Assembly (NCBI GenBank): GCA_017963805.1
Contig: JAGCTE010000040.1
Span: forward strand, 1 to 64,000
Length of the DNA: 64,000 nt
Reading direction: 5' to 3'
Source: a bacterium
GTDB lineage: Bacteria; Auribacterota; UBA3054
Every line of letters starts with the position of its first letter. The first letter of the stretch is position 1. The translations under genes and the position numbers were made by a program. Shown one piece after another: positions 1-13,146 of this stretch. The notes beneath the pieces are model-generated. The model had not been told where the DNA came from and did no database searches. It saw nothing but the letters and a program-made list of their open reading frames with translations.

Positions 1-2
1 AC

Positions 3-1538
<1,536 letters not shown>

Positions 1539-1571
1539 AAAAACAATCAAATAAAATTAAGGAGACTTATC

Positions 1572-1856
1572 ATGAAAAAGATCAAACCTCTGAGTGATCA
1601 CATTCTGGTCCAGCGCGTGGAATCCCTTTCCCAGAAAGGCGGCATTTTCATTCCTGAATCCGCCAAGGAAAAACCCCAGGAAGCGAAAGTGATCGCCGTC
1701 GGCCCCGGCAAAGTGGAAGACGGCAAGCGCGTTCCCTTGGAAGTCAAGGTGGGCGACAACGTTTTGATCACCAAATACGGCGGCACCGAGATCACCTACA
1801 ACGATGAGAAGTACATCATCCTCCGCGAGGAAGACGTCATCGCCGTCATCGACTAA
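1572..1856 (+). CDS. groES: Co-chaperonin GroES
   Basis: 94-residue Hsp10 lid of the GroEL chamber. It has the family length and pattern: [13 protein letters not shown] at the N terminus, a mobile-loop region ([19 protein letters not shown]) and the closing [14 protein letters not shown]...[11 protein letters not shown]. An AAGGAG ribosome binding site sits 6-12 bases ahead of the ATG. groEL starts 27 bases after its stop, the usual bicistronic order. Confidence 0.98.
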   Translation: MKKIKPLSDHILVQRVESLSQKGGIFIPESAKEKPQEAKVIAVGPGKVEDGKRVPLEVKVGDNVLITKYGGTEITYNDEKYIILREEDVIAVID

Positions 1857-3506
<1,650 letters not shown>

Positions 3507-3529
3507 TCGGCCGGCATTTGAAAGCCAAC

Positions 3530-3561
3530 AAAAAAGCGCGGGTGCTCCCCGCGCTTTTTTT
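3530..3561 (+). terminator. Rho-independent terminator after groEL
   Basis: A seven-base-pair GC stem (GCGCGGG/CCCGCGC) with a five-base loop is flanked by an A-run on the left and a T-run of seven on the right. It separates the groESL transcript from grpE. Confidence 0.9.
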
Positions 3562-3572
3562 CTAAGCAAATT

Positions 3573-3581
3573 TGGTATAAT
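3573..3581 (+). promoter_or_regulatory. Extended -10 promoter ahead of grpE
   Basis: TGGTATAAT gives a perfect -10 hexamer with the TGn extension just after the groEL terminator; no good -35 is present. Transcription would start near 3588, about 37 bases before the grpE start. An imperfect inverted repeat (GATAT...ATATC, 3586-3608) overlaps the expected start and contains AATATTAAG, the same nine bases as the half-site in the gcvH palindrome. No CIRCE element is visible. Confidence 0.6.
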
Positions 3582-3624
3582 CATTAGATATCAATATTAA
3601 GTTATATCATTGAGATTTGTAAAT

Positions 3625-4263
3625 ATGAACAGCGAAGAAAACATCCCGGAAGCAAACGAGCAGGCTGCGCCCCAAACGAAGGACAAAAACATAAGGAGAC
3701 TCAGCCCCAAGGAACTGAGGCGGAAGATCTCGCGCCTGCAGTCAAAGCTCGACGAAGCAACGAAACTGGCCGCGGAATCCGAGGCGAACGCCAAGGAGCT
3801 TCAGCAGGCCAAGGAGAAAATAGCGGAGCTGGAGAACCAGCGCCTCTACGACCAGGCGGAAGCCGAGAACTACCGCAAGCGGGCCCTGAGGGAACGCAGC
3901 GAACTTTTGCGCTACAACGGCGAGAACGTTCTGAGGGACCTTCTGGAAGTGGCCGACAACTTCGACCGCGCCATGGCCCACGCCGGTACGGCCGACAAGG
4001 AAAGCCTGCTCTCCGGCTTTGCGATGATAAGAGACGGGCTGCATAAGCTGCTGGGCAAATACGAAGTGAAGGCGATGCCGGGCGAAGGCGAAACGTTCGA
4101 CCCGAACATCCACGAGGCGCTGACGGTCTGCCCGGCCCCCGAAAAGGAAGACGGAACGATATTGGCCGTCGAGCAGCAGGGCTATTACTTCAAGGACCAC
4201 GTGCTCCGTCCCTCGAAAGTCGTGGTGGTGCAGAATCCCAAGGAAGAAAAGCAAGGTGAATAA
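3625..4263 (+). CDS. grpE: Nucleotide exchange factor GrpE
   Basis: 212-residue GrpE that releases ADP from DnaK. It has an acidic N-terminal extension, a long coiled-coil region (about residues 40-95, rich in K/E/A) and the C-terminal beta domain with EGETFDPNIHEALTV and the GYYFKDHVLRPSKVVV motif. I prefer ATG 3625; a TTG at 3610 in the same frame would add five residues. The ribosome binding site is weak (TGAG). dnaJ begins directly at the next base after its stop, so the two are translationally coupled. Confidence 0.96.
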   Translation: MNSEENIPEANEQAAPQTKDKNIRRLSPKELRRKISRLQSKLDEATKLAAESEANAKELQQAKEKIAELENQRLYDQAEAENYRKRALRERSELLRYNGENVLRDLLEVADNFDRAMAHAGTADKESLLSGFAMIRDGLHKLLGKYEVKAMPGEGETFDPNIHEALTVCPAPEKEDGTILAVEQQGYYFKDHVLRPSKVVVVQNPKEEKQGE

Positions 4264-5391
4264 ATGAACGACGAATATTACAAACTCCTGGAAGTGGAGA
4301 AGACAGCCACCCAGGATGAGATAAAGAAAGCTTACCGCAAGATGGCCATGAAATATCACCCGGACAGAAACCCGGGCGACAAGAAGGCCGAGGAGATGTT
4401 CAAGAAAGTCTCCGAAGCTTACGAGGTCTTGAGCGATCCAGCGAAGCGCCAGCAGTACGACCAGTTCGGCGCCGAGGGCATGAAGCAGCAGTTCGGGCCC
4501 GGAGGCTTCCAGTGGTCCAACTTCTCGCACGCCCAGGACGCCGACTTCGGCGATATCTTCGGAAACTTGGGCGACCTTTTCGGCGGCCTCTTCGGCGGCG
4601 AAGTGCGCGCAAGCAACCAGGGCGCCAGCCTAAGGGTGCGGGCGACCGTCACTTTCATGGAAGCGGTCAACGGAACGGAGAAAGTGATCAGCATCACGAA
4701 GCCCGAGACCTGCCCGACTTGCGGCGGCTCCGGAAGCGAGCCCGGCTCCAAGACCGTGAACTGCCCGAAGTGCAAAGGCGCCGGAAGATTGAGGATCCAG
4801 AGTTTCTTCGGCATGATGGAGCAGCCCTGCCCCAACTGCGCCGGCAGCGGCAAAGTGGCCGAGAAGCCATGCCATGAGTGCCGCGGCGAAGGCCGGGTCA
4901 AGCAGTCCAAGAAGATCAAGCTGAAGATCCCCGCCGGCGTGGACGACGGCTCGAGACTTAAAATGAGAGGACAAGGCGAAGCGGGCATAAAAGGCGGCCC
5001 GGCCGGAGATCTCTACATCGACATTCAGGTGAAGCCGCACGAGCTCTTTCAAAGGGAAGGCAACAACGTCATCTGCGAAGTGCCCATTTCTTTCCCGAAG
5101 GCGGCCTTGGGCTGCGAAGTGGAAGTTCCGACCGTCCAGGGACAGATGACGCTTAAGGTCCCCGCCGGAACGCAGAGCGGCAGGCTCTTCCGCATGAAGG
5201 GAAAAGGCATCAAAGACTTGAACGGATATGTGGGCGACCACTACGTAAGATTGATCGTCGAAACGCCGACCAACCTCAACAAGGAACAGATGGAGATGCT
5301 CTCTAAGTTCGCGGAATCCTGCGGCGAGAAAGTCCATCCGGTGGCCGACGATTTCATGAGCAAAGTAAAGAGATTTTTAGGCAAGAAATAA
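4264..5391 (+). CDS. dnaJ: Chaperone DnaJ (Hsp40)
   Basis: 375-residue type I J-protein that stimulates DnaK. Order of domains: J domain (1-70) with the HPD motif in YHPDRNPGD; a G/F-rich stretch; four CxxCxGxG zinc motifs ([32 protein letters not shown]) at about 155-215; then the C-terminal substrate-binding beta domains. Full length, starting one base after grpE ends and ending one base before rsmE begins, so grpE-dnaJ-rsmE form one operon. Confidence 0.98.
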   Translation: MNDEYYKLLEVEKTATQDEIKKAYRKMAMKYHPDRNPGDKKAEEMFKKVSEAYEVLSDPAKRQQYDQFGAEGMKQQFGPGGFQWSNFSHAQDADFGDIFGNLGDLFGGLFGGEVRASNQGASLRVRATVTFMEAVNGTEKVISITKPETCPTCGGSGSEPGSKTVNCPKCKGAGRLRIQSFFGMMEQPCPNCAGSGKVAEKPCHECRGEGRVKQSKKIKLKIPAGVDDGSRLKMRGQGEAGIKGGPAGDLYIDIQVKPHELFQREGNNVICEVPISFPKAALGCEVEVPTVQGQMTLKVPAGTQSGRLFRMKGKGIKDLNGYVGDHYVRLIVETPTNLNKEQMEMLSKFAESCGEKVHPVADDFMSKVKRFLGKK

Positions 5392-6102
5392 ATGTCCCTG
5401 ATCCGTCTTCTGGTTCCTTACCTGCCGAATGTCGGCGAAAGGGCCCCCTTGGAGGAGGCCCAGTACCATCACCTCATCAGGGTGAGAAGGAAGGAAGCGG
5501 GGGATAAGGTCATCATCCAGACGCCGGAGGGCAAAAGAGCCCTGGCGGAAGTCGGCTTCCTTGACAAGTCGCCCTTCGTCGTCTGTCTGGAAAAAATAGA
5601 GGACGTCGCGGGAGTGCTGCCAATCAGGCTTTACCCGGCCTTGCTGCCGGACAGCGCTTTCACCTTCCTCCTCCAGAAGGCGACCGAGATCGGCGTAAAA
5701 GAGATCACGCCGACCATTACCGAATTCACGGTCGCCAAAGTGGGCGACGAAAAGAAGAAGATGCTCCGCTGGCAGAAGGTCTGCGACGAAGCGGCCTGCC
5801 AGTGCGGGGGAGTGCCGGCCCGCGTCAAATTACCCATGAGCTTCAGGGAAGTTTTGGAAAAAGAGAAAAGCGGGCTGAGGATCCTGGCGGACGGTTCCGG
5901 CGTTCAGCTGAAGGATCTTTTGGAGAAGCCCGGAAGCGTCGCGCTCCTGATAGGCCCGGAAGGCGGGCATTCGCTTAGAGAAATGGACGAGGCGGTATCG
6001 GCCGGCTTCATAAAAACCGCGTTCCATCCTTTCATTCTGCGGGCTGAGACGGCCGCCGTCGTCTGCTCCGCCATGCTGCAGCAGCGTTTTGGAGAACTGT
6101 AA
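5392..6102 (+). CDS. rsmE: 16S rRNA m3U1498 methyltransferase RsmE
   Basis: 236-residue SPOUT methyltransferase that modifies U1498 of 16S rRNA using SAM. It shows the N-terminal PUA-like part (QYHHLIRVRRKEAGDKV) and the trefoil-knot SAM site IGPEGGHSLREMDEAV followed by LRAETAAVV, all hallmarks of the family. It directly abuts dnaJ, a gene order common in bacteria (dnaJ-prmA-rsmE), here without prmA. Its stop codon overlaps the ispG start by one base (TAATG). Confidence 0.93.
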   Translation: MSLIRLLVPYLPNVGERAPLEEAQYHHLIRVRRKEAGDKVIIQTPEGKRALAEVGFLDKSPFVVCLEKIEDVAGVLPIRLYPALLPDSAFTFLLQKATEIGVKEITPTITEFTVAKVGDEKKKMLRWQKVCDEAACQCGGVPARVKLPMSFREVLEKEKSGLRILADGSGVQLKDLLEKPGSVALLIGPEGGHSLREMDEAVSAGFIKTAFHPFILRAETAAVVCSAMLQQRFGEL

Positions 6103-7190
6103 TGACCCGCCAGGTGAAAGTGAAAAATATTTTGATCGGCGGGGGCGCTCGGATCCCCGTCCAGTCGATGCTGAACGTTCCCACGTCAGACGCCTCCGCC
6201 TCTTTAAGGCAGATAAGGAAACTTGTGAAGGCGGGCTGCGACCTCGTAAGGCTGACCGTGAACGACGAGGCGGCCGCGAAAGCCCTGCCAGGCATAATCG
6301 CGAAGTCTCCCGTCCCCTTGATCGCTGACATCCACTTCGACTACCGCCTGGCTATTTCCGCGCTGCATGCCGGAATAGCGAAGCTAAGGATCAACCCAGG
6401 CAACATCGGATCCGAAAATAGAGTGAAAGCGGTAGCCGAATCGGCAGGGGAAGCCGGCGTTCCAATAAGGATCGGCGTGAATTCCGGAAGCTTGAGGGAG
6501 GACGTCAAGGAGAAAGTCCTCTTAGGGAAACTGCCTCTTGGCATCGCGATGGGCCGGCACGCCCTTGCTGAAGCGAAACTGCTTGAGCGGTTCGGATTCC
6601 GCGACATCGTTCTTAGCGTCAAGGCCACCAGCGTTCCCGAGACTATAAGGGCCTATGAGTTTTTAAGCGAGAATTGCGATTACCCTTTGCACATCGGGAT
6701 AACGGAAGCGGGGACGATCGAGGACGCGCTCCTCAAGTCTGGCGCCGGGCTAGGCCATCTCCTTATGAAAGGCATAGGGGACACCCTGAGGATCTCCATC
6801 ACGGGACCCGTGAAAAAGGAAGCGGAAGCCGGCAGGAAACTTCTGCAATATTTGGGGCTCAGGCCCTACGGCCCGGAAGTCGTGAGCTGCCCGACCTGCG
6901 GGCGGACTCAGGTCGATCTGGAAAAAACGGCCGCCAAAGTCGGCCGCGCTCTGAGGTCCGTTAGGGAGCTCAGGGACTTCGACTGCAAGGTCGCGGTCAT
7001 GGGCTGCGTCGTCAACGGGCCGGGCGAGGCCTCGGCCGCGGACGCGGGCTTAGCCGGCGGGAAAGGCTACTTCCTGCTCTTCTCCAAAGGCAAAGCCCAA
7101 AGAAGGGTAAGCCCCGAAGAGGCGGTCGAAGCGCTGATCGCTGAGCTTCTGGCGCTAAAAAATGGGAAAAAGGCTAAAATAAATAAATAA
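6102..7190 (+). CDS. ispG: 4-hydroxy-3-methylbut-2-enyl diphosphate synthase IspG
   Basis: 362-residue [4Fe-4S] enzyme of the MEP isoprenoid pathway, converting MEcPP to HMBPP. The N-terminal TIM barrel begins with VKVKNILIGGGARIPVQSML. The C-terminal part carries the cluster cysteines in SCPTCGRTQ and VAVMGCVVNGPGE. The length matches the short bacterial form without the central insertion of plant and some bacterial homologues. It overlaps rsmE by one base. Confidence 0.96.
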   Translation: MTRQVKVKNILIGGGARIPVQSMLNVPTSDASASLRQIRKLVKAGCDLVRLTVNDEAAAKALPGIIAKSPVPLIADIHFDYRLAISALHAGIAKLRINPGNIGSENRVKAVAESAGEAGVPIRIGVNSGSLREDVKEKVLLGKLPLGIAMGRHALAEAKLLERFGFRDIVLSVKATSVPETIRAYEFLSENCDYPLHIGITEAGTIEDALLKSGAGLGHLLMKGIGDTLRISITGPVKKEAEAGRKLLQYLGLRPYGPEVVSCPTCGRTQVDLEKTAAKVGRALRSVRELRDFDCKVAVMGCVVNGPGEASAADAGLAGGKGYFLLFSKGKAQRRVSPEEAVEALIAELLALKNGKKAKINK

Positions 7191-7223
7191 AAATATTATT
7201 CACGAAAAAACAAGGAAGCGTTT

Positions 7224-7790
7224 ATGGACGTCATCGCCACTTTCAAAGAATGCGAAGCGCTGCTGGAAGGCCACTTCATCCTGAGCTCAGGCTTGCACAG
7301 CAACCGTTATCTGCAGTGCGCCAAGATCCTTCAGTATCCAAAGATCGCCGAGGAGCTGGGCGCCGCCATCGCGAAGAAATTTTCCGACATCAAGATAGAC
7401 ACCGTCGTCGGTCCCGCCATGGGCGGCGTGATCATCGCCCAGGAAGTGGCGAGGGCCATCGGCTGCCGCTCCATCTTCTCCGAAAGAGAGAACGGTGCGA
7501 TGACTTTAAGGCGCGGCTTCACGGTCAAGCCCGGCGAAAAGATCCTGATCTGCGAGGACGTCTGCACGACGGGCGGCTCCGCCAAGGAAGTGGGCGCCAT
7601 GCTGAGAGCCAAGGGCGCTGACGTCGTCGGCTACACTTCGATCATTGACAGAAGCGGAGGTAAAGTCGAATTCGACGCTCCGTACCGCGCCCTTGAAACG
7701 CTCTCGGTGGAAACTTACGATCCCAGCGATTGTCCTCTCTGCAAAGCGGGTACCCAGGCGGTCAAGCCCGGCAGCCACGGTTTGAAATAA
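7224..7790 (+). CDS. pyrE: Orotate phosphoribosyltransferase PyrE
   Basis: 188-residue type I phosphoribosyltransferase that joins orotate and PRPP to make OMP in pyrimidine synthesis. The PRPP-binding motif ILICEDVCTTGGSAKE lies at about residues 109-124. The N-terminal GHFILSSGLHSNRYLQC and the catalytic-loop region FSERENGAMTLRRGF are typical. A Cys pair near the C terminus (CPLCKAG) resembles the end seen in some PyrE subgroups. Preceded by AAGGA; argS follows after nine bases. Confidence 0.95.
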   Translation: MDVIATFKECEALLEGHFILSSGLHSNRYLQCAKILQYPKIAEELGAAIAKKFSDIKIDTVVGPAMGGVIIAQEVARAIGCRSIFSERENGAMTLRRGFTVKPGEKILICEDVCTTGGSAKEVGAMLRAKGADVVGYTSIIDRSGGKVEFDAPYRALETLSVETYDPSDCPLCKAGTQAVKPGSHGLK

Positions 7791-7799
7791 GGAAAAAGA

Positions 7800-9449
7800 A
7801 TGCAGAACAAAGTCAAGGAACTTTTAGAGCAGGCAAGAGCGGCCGTCGCTGAAAAGGAAGGCGTGGAAGCGTCTTTCCCGCCCGTTGTCATAACGGTCCC
7901 CAAAGACACGACGCACGGCAATTTCACCAGCAACGCGGCGCTCATTTCCTCAAAAGCTTTCAAGAAAGCGCCCGCCGTTCTGGCGGCCCAGCTTGTCGAA
8001 TATTGCAACGCGAACTGCGGAAGCGACCTCTCCTTTGAGGTCGCTGGTCCCGGCTTCATCAACGTCACGCTTTTGGGCGACGCCAAGAGCTCGGCTTTCA
8101 TGACGCTCTTCAACAGCGGCGAAAAGATAGGCCTTTCCGACATCGGCAAAGGCAGAAAGGTGAACGTGGAATACGTTTCCGCGAACCCGACTGGCCCCCT
8201 GACGGTCGGGCACGGCCGCAACGCCGCGGTCGGTGACGTCATTTCAAGGCTCTTCGCTGCCGTCGGCTACGACGTCACCAAGGAATATTACTTCAACGAC
8301 GCCGGCAACCAGATGAACGTTCTGGCCCGCTCCGTCAGGTGCCGCTACCGCCAGCTCTTAGGCAGCGACGAGCAGCTCGAGGAGAACGGCTACCAGGGCG
8401 AATACATCGTCGACATCGCCAAGGAGATAAAAAAGGATTTCGGCGACTCCCTGAAGGACGCCGACGAACTGAAGACCTTCAAGGAGTACGCCGTAAGGGC
8501 AACCTTCGCGATGATAAAGGACAGTTTGAAAAAGATGCGCGTCAACCACGACGTCTACTTCAACGAGCACAGTCTCTATGATTCCGGCCGTATCAAACAG
8601 ACCTTAGACCTCATCGCTGAAAAGGGCCTGAGCTATGAAAAGGACGGCGCGGTCTGGTACAAGGCCAGCCTCTTTGGCGCCGAAAAGGACCGCGCGCTCG
8701 TCAAGTCTACGGGCGAACCGACCTACCGTCTCCCGGACATCGCCTACCACAGGGACAAATTCGAGCGCGGCTACGACCGCATCGTGGACATCTTCGGCGC
8801 GGACCACATCGCGCAGTACCCGGACGTGCTCTCGTGCCTGAAAACCCTGGGCTACGACGTCGACAAGGTGACGGTCGCCATCTACCAGTTCGTGACGCTT
8901 CTAAGTAACGGCGAAGCGGTCAAGATGTCGACGAGGAAAGCGAACTACGTGACGCTGGACGAACTGATGGACGACGTGGGCGTCGACGCGGTGAGGTATT
9001 TCTTCGTCATGAGAAGACTGGGAAGCCATCTGGAGTTCGACCTGGCGCTGGCGAAAAAGCAGTCGCCCGACAACCCGGTCTTCTACATCCAGTACGCCTA
9101 CGCCAGGATCGCCTCCATTTTCCGCAAGGCGGAAGTGACGTCGGAAAGCCTATCCGGGAAAGAAATAAAAGCGGAGCTTCTCAGCGATCCTTCCGAACAG
9201 GAATTGATAAAGCTTCTGGGCACGATGAAGGAGACGGTCGAGAAAGCCGCGGAACTCTGCGAGCCCCACCGCCTGACAGGGTACCTCGAAAAACTGGCTG
9301 AGGCCTTCCACCATTACTACAACGCGGCGCAGATCTTGGTCGAAGACAAGGATCTCTGCACGGCCAGGCTGGCCCTGCTCTCCGTCGTAAGATGCGCCAT
9401 CAAATGCGGGCTCGACATCCTCGGGATCTCCGCTCCGGAAAAAATGTAA
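7800..9449 (+). CDS. argS: Arginyl-tRNA synthetase
   Basis: 549-residue class I synthetase charging tRNA-Arg. The N-terminal Arg-specific domain precedes the HIGH-type motif ANPTGPLTVGHGRN (about 125-138). The KMSK equivalent is VKMSTRKANYVTLDEL (about 375). The DALR anticodon-binding domain closes the protein (IQYAYARIASIFRKA onward). Length is normal for the family. It lies in a + strand run with pyrE and purC. Confidence 0.97.
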   Translation: MQNKVKELLEQARAAVAEKEGVEASFPPVVITVPKDTTHGNFTSNAALISSKAFKKAPAVLAAQLVEYCNANCGSDLSFEVAGPGFINVTLLGDAKSSAFMTLFNSGEKIGLSDIGKGRKVNVEYVSANPTGPLTVGHGRNAAVGDVISRLFAAVGYDVTKEYYFNDAGNQMNVLARSVRCRYRQLLGSDEQLEENGYQGEYIVDIAKEIKKDFGDSLKDADELKTFKEYAVRATFAMIKDSLKKMRVNHDVYFNEHSLYDSGRIKQTLDLIAEKGLSYEKDGAVWYKASLFGAEKDRALVKSTGEPTYRLPDIAYHRDKFERGYDRIVDIFGADHIAQYPDVLSCLKTLGYDVDKVTVAIYQFVTLLSNGEAVKMSTRKANYVTLDELMDDVGVDAVRYFFVMRRLGSHLEFDLALAKKQSPDNPVFYIQYAYARIASIFRKAEVTSESLSGKEIKAELLSDPSEQELIKLLGTMKETVEKAAELCEPHRLTGYLEKLAEAFHHYYNAAQILVEDKDLCTARLALLSVVRCAIKCGLDILGISAPEKM

Positions 9450-9471
9450 ATTAAAAATTAAGGAATATCTT

Positions 9472-10338
9472 ATGGAAACTGTAAAGATCAACGAATATCC
9501 TCTCCTGAAGACCGGCAAAGTCAGGGAGATCTATGACCTCGGCGACAATCTGCTTTTCGTGGCGACGGACCGCATCTCGGCTTTCGACTCCATTCTGCCG
9601 ACCCTCATTCCGGACAAAGGCAAAGTTTTGGCGGGACTCTCCGAATTCTGGTTCTCATTCTTCGGCGACAAAGTCAAGAATCACTACGTTACGGGCGACG
9701 TCTGCAAGATGTATCCCAAGCTTGCCCCTTACAAGGAATATCTCGACGGCCGCGCCATGGTCGTGAAGAAGGCTCAGATCTTCCCGGTCGAATGCGTCGT
9801 GAGAGGCTATCTCGCGGGAAGCGCTTTCGCCGAATACAAGAAGTCCGGCACGGTCTGCGGTAAAAAGATGCCGGACGGCCTTCTGGAATGCTCCGAACTG
9901 CCCGAGCCGATCTTCACGCCTTCCACCAAGGCGGACGCCGGCCACGACGAGAACATCGACTTCGACCGCATGGCCGACATCGTGGGCTTCGAGGCCGCGA
10001 GCAAGCTGAGGGATCTTTCCCTTTACATCTACTCCCGCGCCAGCGCCTACGCCAAGGAGAAGGGCATCATAATCGCCGACACGAAGTTCGAGTTCGGCTC
10101 CTGCGACGGCGAGATCATTCTCTGCGACGAAGTCCTCACTCCGGACTCCTCGCGCTTCTGGCCGGCCGACCAGTACTGCCCGGGCAAATCCCAGCCTTCT
10201 TTCGACAAGCAGTACGTCCGCGACTACCTCAACGCGATCAAGTGGAACCACGAGCCGCCCGCTCCTCCCTTGCCGCCCGAGGTTGTCACTGAGACCAGAA
10301 ACAAGTACATGAAGGCTTTGGAACTTTTGAGCAAATAG
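9472..10338 (+). CDS. purC: SAICAR synthetase PurC
   Basis: 288-residue phosphoribosylaminoimidazole-succinocarboxamide synthase of purine synthesis. It starts KTGKVREIYDLGDNLLFVATDRISAFD, has VECVVRGYLAGSAF and ends with IILCDEVLTPDSSRFWPAD, all diagnostic. The length corresponds to the longer subtype (about 290-300 residues) rather than the 237-residue E. coli type. An AAGGA lies upstream of the ATG. ftsH begins two bases after its stop. Confidence 0.96.
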   Translation: METVKINEYPLLKTGKVREIYDLGDNLLFVATDRISAFDSILPTLIPDKGKVLAGLSEFWFSFFGDKVKNHYVTGDVCKMYPKLAPYKEYLDGRAMVVKKAQIFPVECVVRGYLAGSAFAEYKKSGTVCGKKMPDGLLECSELPEPIFTPSTKADAGHDENIDFDRMADIVGFEAASKLRDLSLYIYSRASAYAKEKGIIIADTKFEFGSCDGEIILCDEVLTPDSSRFWPADQYCPGKSQPSFDKQYVRDYLNAIKWNHEPPAPPLPPEVVTETRNKYMKALELLSK

Positions 10339-10339
10339 T

Positions 10340-12310
10340 ATGGGAGAAAACAACAAGAAAAGACCCGGCGGAGGCTTCGCGGCCTGGAGACCGAGCCTGA
10401 TCTGGATCGCGGTCCTTGTCGGCGTGATGCTGCTTCTGCAGCGTTTCGGCATGGGCGCGTCCGGCGCGGTGACGCTCTCCACTTCCGAGTTTGACGAAGT
10501 TATAGCCTTAGGCTGCGTGAAATCCGTCACCGCCAGGGAAGGCAGCGTCAACGTCACCGGCGAGCTCGCCGTCAAAGAGATCAGCGAGCTTCCGGAAGGG
10601 CTGAAGAAACAGCTGGCGGAGATGCCGCAGGGGACGAAGAACGTCAGTTTCAAGACGACGGTCACCAACAACCCCGAAGTCGAAGCGGAGAGGATCCGCG
10701 CGATGAAGGAAAAAGGCGTTGACTACACGCTGAAAGAAGCGCCCAAGTGGGGTCTTGTCTCATTCATTCTCCCGATCGTTCTCCTTTTCGCCCTCGGCTA
10801 CTTCTTCTTCAACAGGCTTTCCAGAAACAACATGGGCATGGCCCAGGATTTCGGCCGCAGCCGCGCCAGAAAAAGCGATCCCGGCGAACTGAAGATCACC
10901 TTCGAAGACGTGGCGGGATGCGAGGAAGCGAAAGAAGAGACCAAAGAGCTTATCGATTACCTTAAAGACCCCGATAAATTCACCAGGATCGGCGCGCGCA
11001 TCCCGAGAGGGGTGATCTTGGTCGGTCCTCCGGGCACCGGAAAAACTTTGATCGCCAAGGCGATCGCCGGCGAGGCGGGCGTGCCCTTCTTCTCGATCAC
11101 GGGCTCCGACTTTGTCGAGATGTTCGTGGGCGTGGGCGCCGCCAGGGTAAGGGACCTTTTCGACACGGGCCGCGCCAACGCGCCCTGCATCATCTTCATC
11201 GACGAGATCGACGCGGTCGGGCGCCACAGAGGCTCGGGCCTTGGCAACGGCAACGACGAGAGGGAACAGACTTTGAACGCGCTTTTAGTCGGCATGGACG
11301 GCTTCGAGCAGAACGACGGTGTGATAATCATCGCCGCCACCAACAGGCCAGACGTCCTTGACCCGGCGCTCTTGAGGCCGGGCCGTTTCGACCGCCAGGT
11401 CATATTGGACATCCCCGATCTCAAGGGCCGCGAGGCGATCCTGAAAGTCCATGCCAAGAAAGTCAAAATGGCTTCTGACGTCGATCTGTCGAGCGTCGCC
11501 AAGCAGACTCCGGGCCTCTCCGGCGCCGAGCTTGAGAACATCGTGAACGAAGCGGCCATCTGGGCCGCCAGGCAAAACCACGAGGAAGTCACTATGGCGG
11601 ACTTCGAGGCCGCCAGGGACAAGGTCTGCTTCGGCAGGGAACGCAAGAGCCTTGCGCTCGACGAGAAAGACAGGAAGATCACGGCGGTGCACGAGAGCGG
11701 GCACGCGATCGTCATGGCGCTCAGTGATAAGGGCGACCCGGTGCACAAGGTCACGATCATTCCGAGAGGGCAGGCCTTGGGCGCCACTTTCTCCATGCCT
11801 GAAAAAGACAGGATGCACCGCTCGAAAGCGGAATTGGAAGACATCCTCGTTTCCCGTTACGCCGGGCGCGTGGCCGAGGAGATCGTCTTCGGCGACATAA
11901 CGGCCGGCGCCAGCAACGACATCAAGCGCGCGACGGAAATAGCGCGCCGCATGGTCTGCGAGTGGGGCATGAGCGACAAGCTCTCGCCGAGAGTTTACGG
12001 GCAGCGCGAGGAAACGCTTTTCCTGGGCCGCGAGGTCAGCCGTCAGGTCGATTACAGCGACGAGACCGCCAATCTTATCGACAGCGAGATCAACGCCTTC
12101 ATATCGAGGGCGAAGAGCGAGGCGAAGCAGATCCTCTCGGAACACCGCGAAGCTTTGGACAAACTTGCGGAGGCGCTTCTGAAGTACGAGACTCTTGAAG
12201 GCTCCGAAGTGAAGGACATCATAGAGGGCAGGGAACTGGAACGCGAGAAAACCGACCCGGAACCGGAAGCCAAACCTGAACCTGAAGAACCGGAGAGCGG
12301 GGGAGAGTAA
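10340..12310 (+). CDS. ftsH: Membrane AAA+ zinc protease FtsH
   Basis: 656-residue inner-membrane protease. Two transmembrane helices (about 15-34 and 137-157) flank a periplasmic domain. The AAA+ module has Walker A GPPGTGKT, Walker [12 protein letters not shown] and the second region of homology [21 protein letters not shown]. The zinc site is HESGH at 451-455, with Asp527 (SNDIKRAT) as the likely third ligand. The tail is acidic and Pro-rich (about 635-656). It overlaps folP by one base (TAATG), an ftsH-folP order known from many bacteria. Confidence 0.98.
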   Translation: MGENNKKRPGGGFAAWRPSLIWIAVLVGVMLLLQRFGMGASGAVTLSTSEFDEVIALGCVKSVTAREGSVNVTGELAVKEISELPEGLKKQLAEMPQGTKNVSFKTTVTNNPEVEAERIRAMKEKGVDYTLKEAPKWGLVSFILPIVLLFALGYFFFNRLSRNNMGMAQDFGRSRARKSDPGELKITFEDVAGCEEAKEETKELIDYLKDPDKFTRIGARIPRGVILVGPPGTGKTLIAKAIAGEAGVPFFSITGSDFVEMFVGVGAARVRDLFDTGRANAPCIIFIDEIDAVGRHRGSGLGNGNDEREQTLNALLVGMDGFEQNDGVIIIAATNRPDVLDPALLRPGRFDRQVILDIPDLKGREAILKVHAKKVKMASDVDLSSVAKQTPGLSGAELENIVNEAAIWAARQNHEEVTMADFEAARDKVCFGRERKSLALDEKDRKITAVHESGHAIVMALSDKGDPVHKVTIIPRGQALGATFSMPEKDRMHRSKAELEDILVSRYAGRVAEEIVFGDITAGASNDIKRATEIARRMVCEWGMSDKLSPRVYGQREETLFLGREVSRQVDYSDETANLIDSEINAFISRAKSEAKQILSEHREALDKLAEALLKYETLEGSEVKDIIEGRELEREKTDPEPEAKPEPEEPESGGE

Positions 12311-13146
12311 TGCGTTCCTTTAGCTGGCGGATAAAAGGAAGGGACATCAAGTTTGAACGTCCCCAAGTCGTCGGGATCTTGAATCTGACGCCGGATTCCT
12401 TTTACGCCGACAGCCGCAGCGCGACCCCCGAAGAGGCCCTTTCAAGAGCGAAAAAAATGATCGATGACGGCGCCGACATGCTTGACATTGGCGCCGAATC
12501 GACGCGCCCCGGCTCCGCTCTCATAGATGAGGCGGAAGAGGGGAGAAGGCTCTTTGCGGCGCTCGAAATGATAAGGAAAGCCCTGCCTGATGCGCTTGTT
12601 TCCATCGACACCAGAAGGGCGAATATCGCTGAAAAGGCGCTCGAACTTGGCGCGGACGTCATAAACGACGTCTCGGCGCTCAGTGATCCCGCGATGGCGC
12701 GTGTCGCCGCCAAATTTGGCGCCGGCTTCATACTGACGCATTCTCCCAAGGATCTCGCCAGCGGCAGGAACGCTGACATCAGCGCGGCCAAAGTCGCGTC
12801 CTTCCTCAGGGAGAAGACCGCGGAACTTCTGAAAGCCGGCCTTCCCATGGAATGCGTCGCCTGGGATCCGGGCCTTGGCTTCGGAAAGACGACGGAAGCC
12901 AACTGGCGCCTCGCAAATGAATTTGACAAACTGAACGCTCCCGGACGCCGCGTCATGATAGGCGCCTCAAGGAAGCGTTTCACCAGGCCCGACCCCGATA
13001 AACCCGAGAGCGAAGGCAATTCCGGACTGGCCGGAACAGTGAGGGCTAACCGCATCGCCATTAAAAAGGGCGCATTCCTTCTGAGGGTCCATGACGTAAG
13101 GGAAGCGCGCGGTCTTTTGACGGAAGGAGAAGCGTATGCCTCCTGA
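12310..13146 (+). CDS. folP: Dihydropteroate synthase FolP
   Basis: 278-residue TIM-barrel enzyme joining p-aminobenzoate to dihydropterin pyrophosphate in folate synthesis. It carries VVGILNLTPDSFYADSR, MIDDGADMLDIGAESTRPG and the C-terminal IGASRKRF motif, matching the family signatures. Its last 11 bases overlap the permease gene that follows, so the lipid transporter may be cotranscribed with ftsH-folP. Confidence 0.93.
   Translation: MRSFSWRIKGRDIKFERPQVVGILNLTPDSFYADSRSATPEEALSRAKKMIDDGADMLDIGAESTRPGSALIDEAEEGRRLFAALEMIRKALPDALVSIDTRRANIAEKALELGADVINDVSALSDPAMARVAAKFGAGFILTHSPKDLASGRNADISAAKVASFLREKTAELLKAGLPMECVAWDPGLGFGKTTEANWRLANEFDKLNAPGRRVMIGASRKRFTRPDPDKPESEGNSGLAGTVRANRIAIKKGAFLLRVHDVREARGLLTEGEAYAS

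Noticed and set aside
3562-3624. CIRCE/HrcA operator upstream of grpE
   Set aside because: The TTAGCACTC-N9-GAGTGCTAA pattern is not present; only an imperfect AT-rich repeat is seen.
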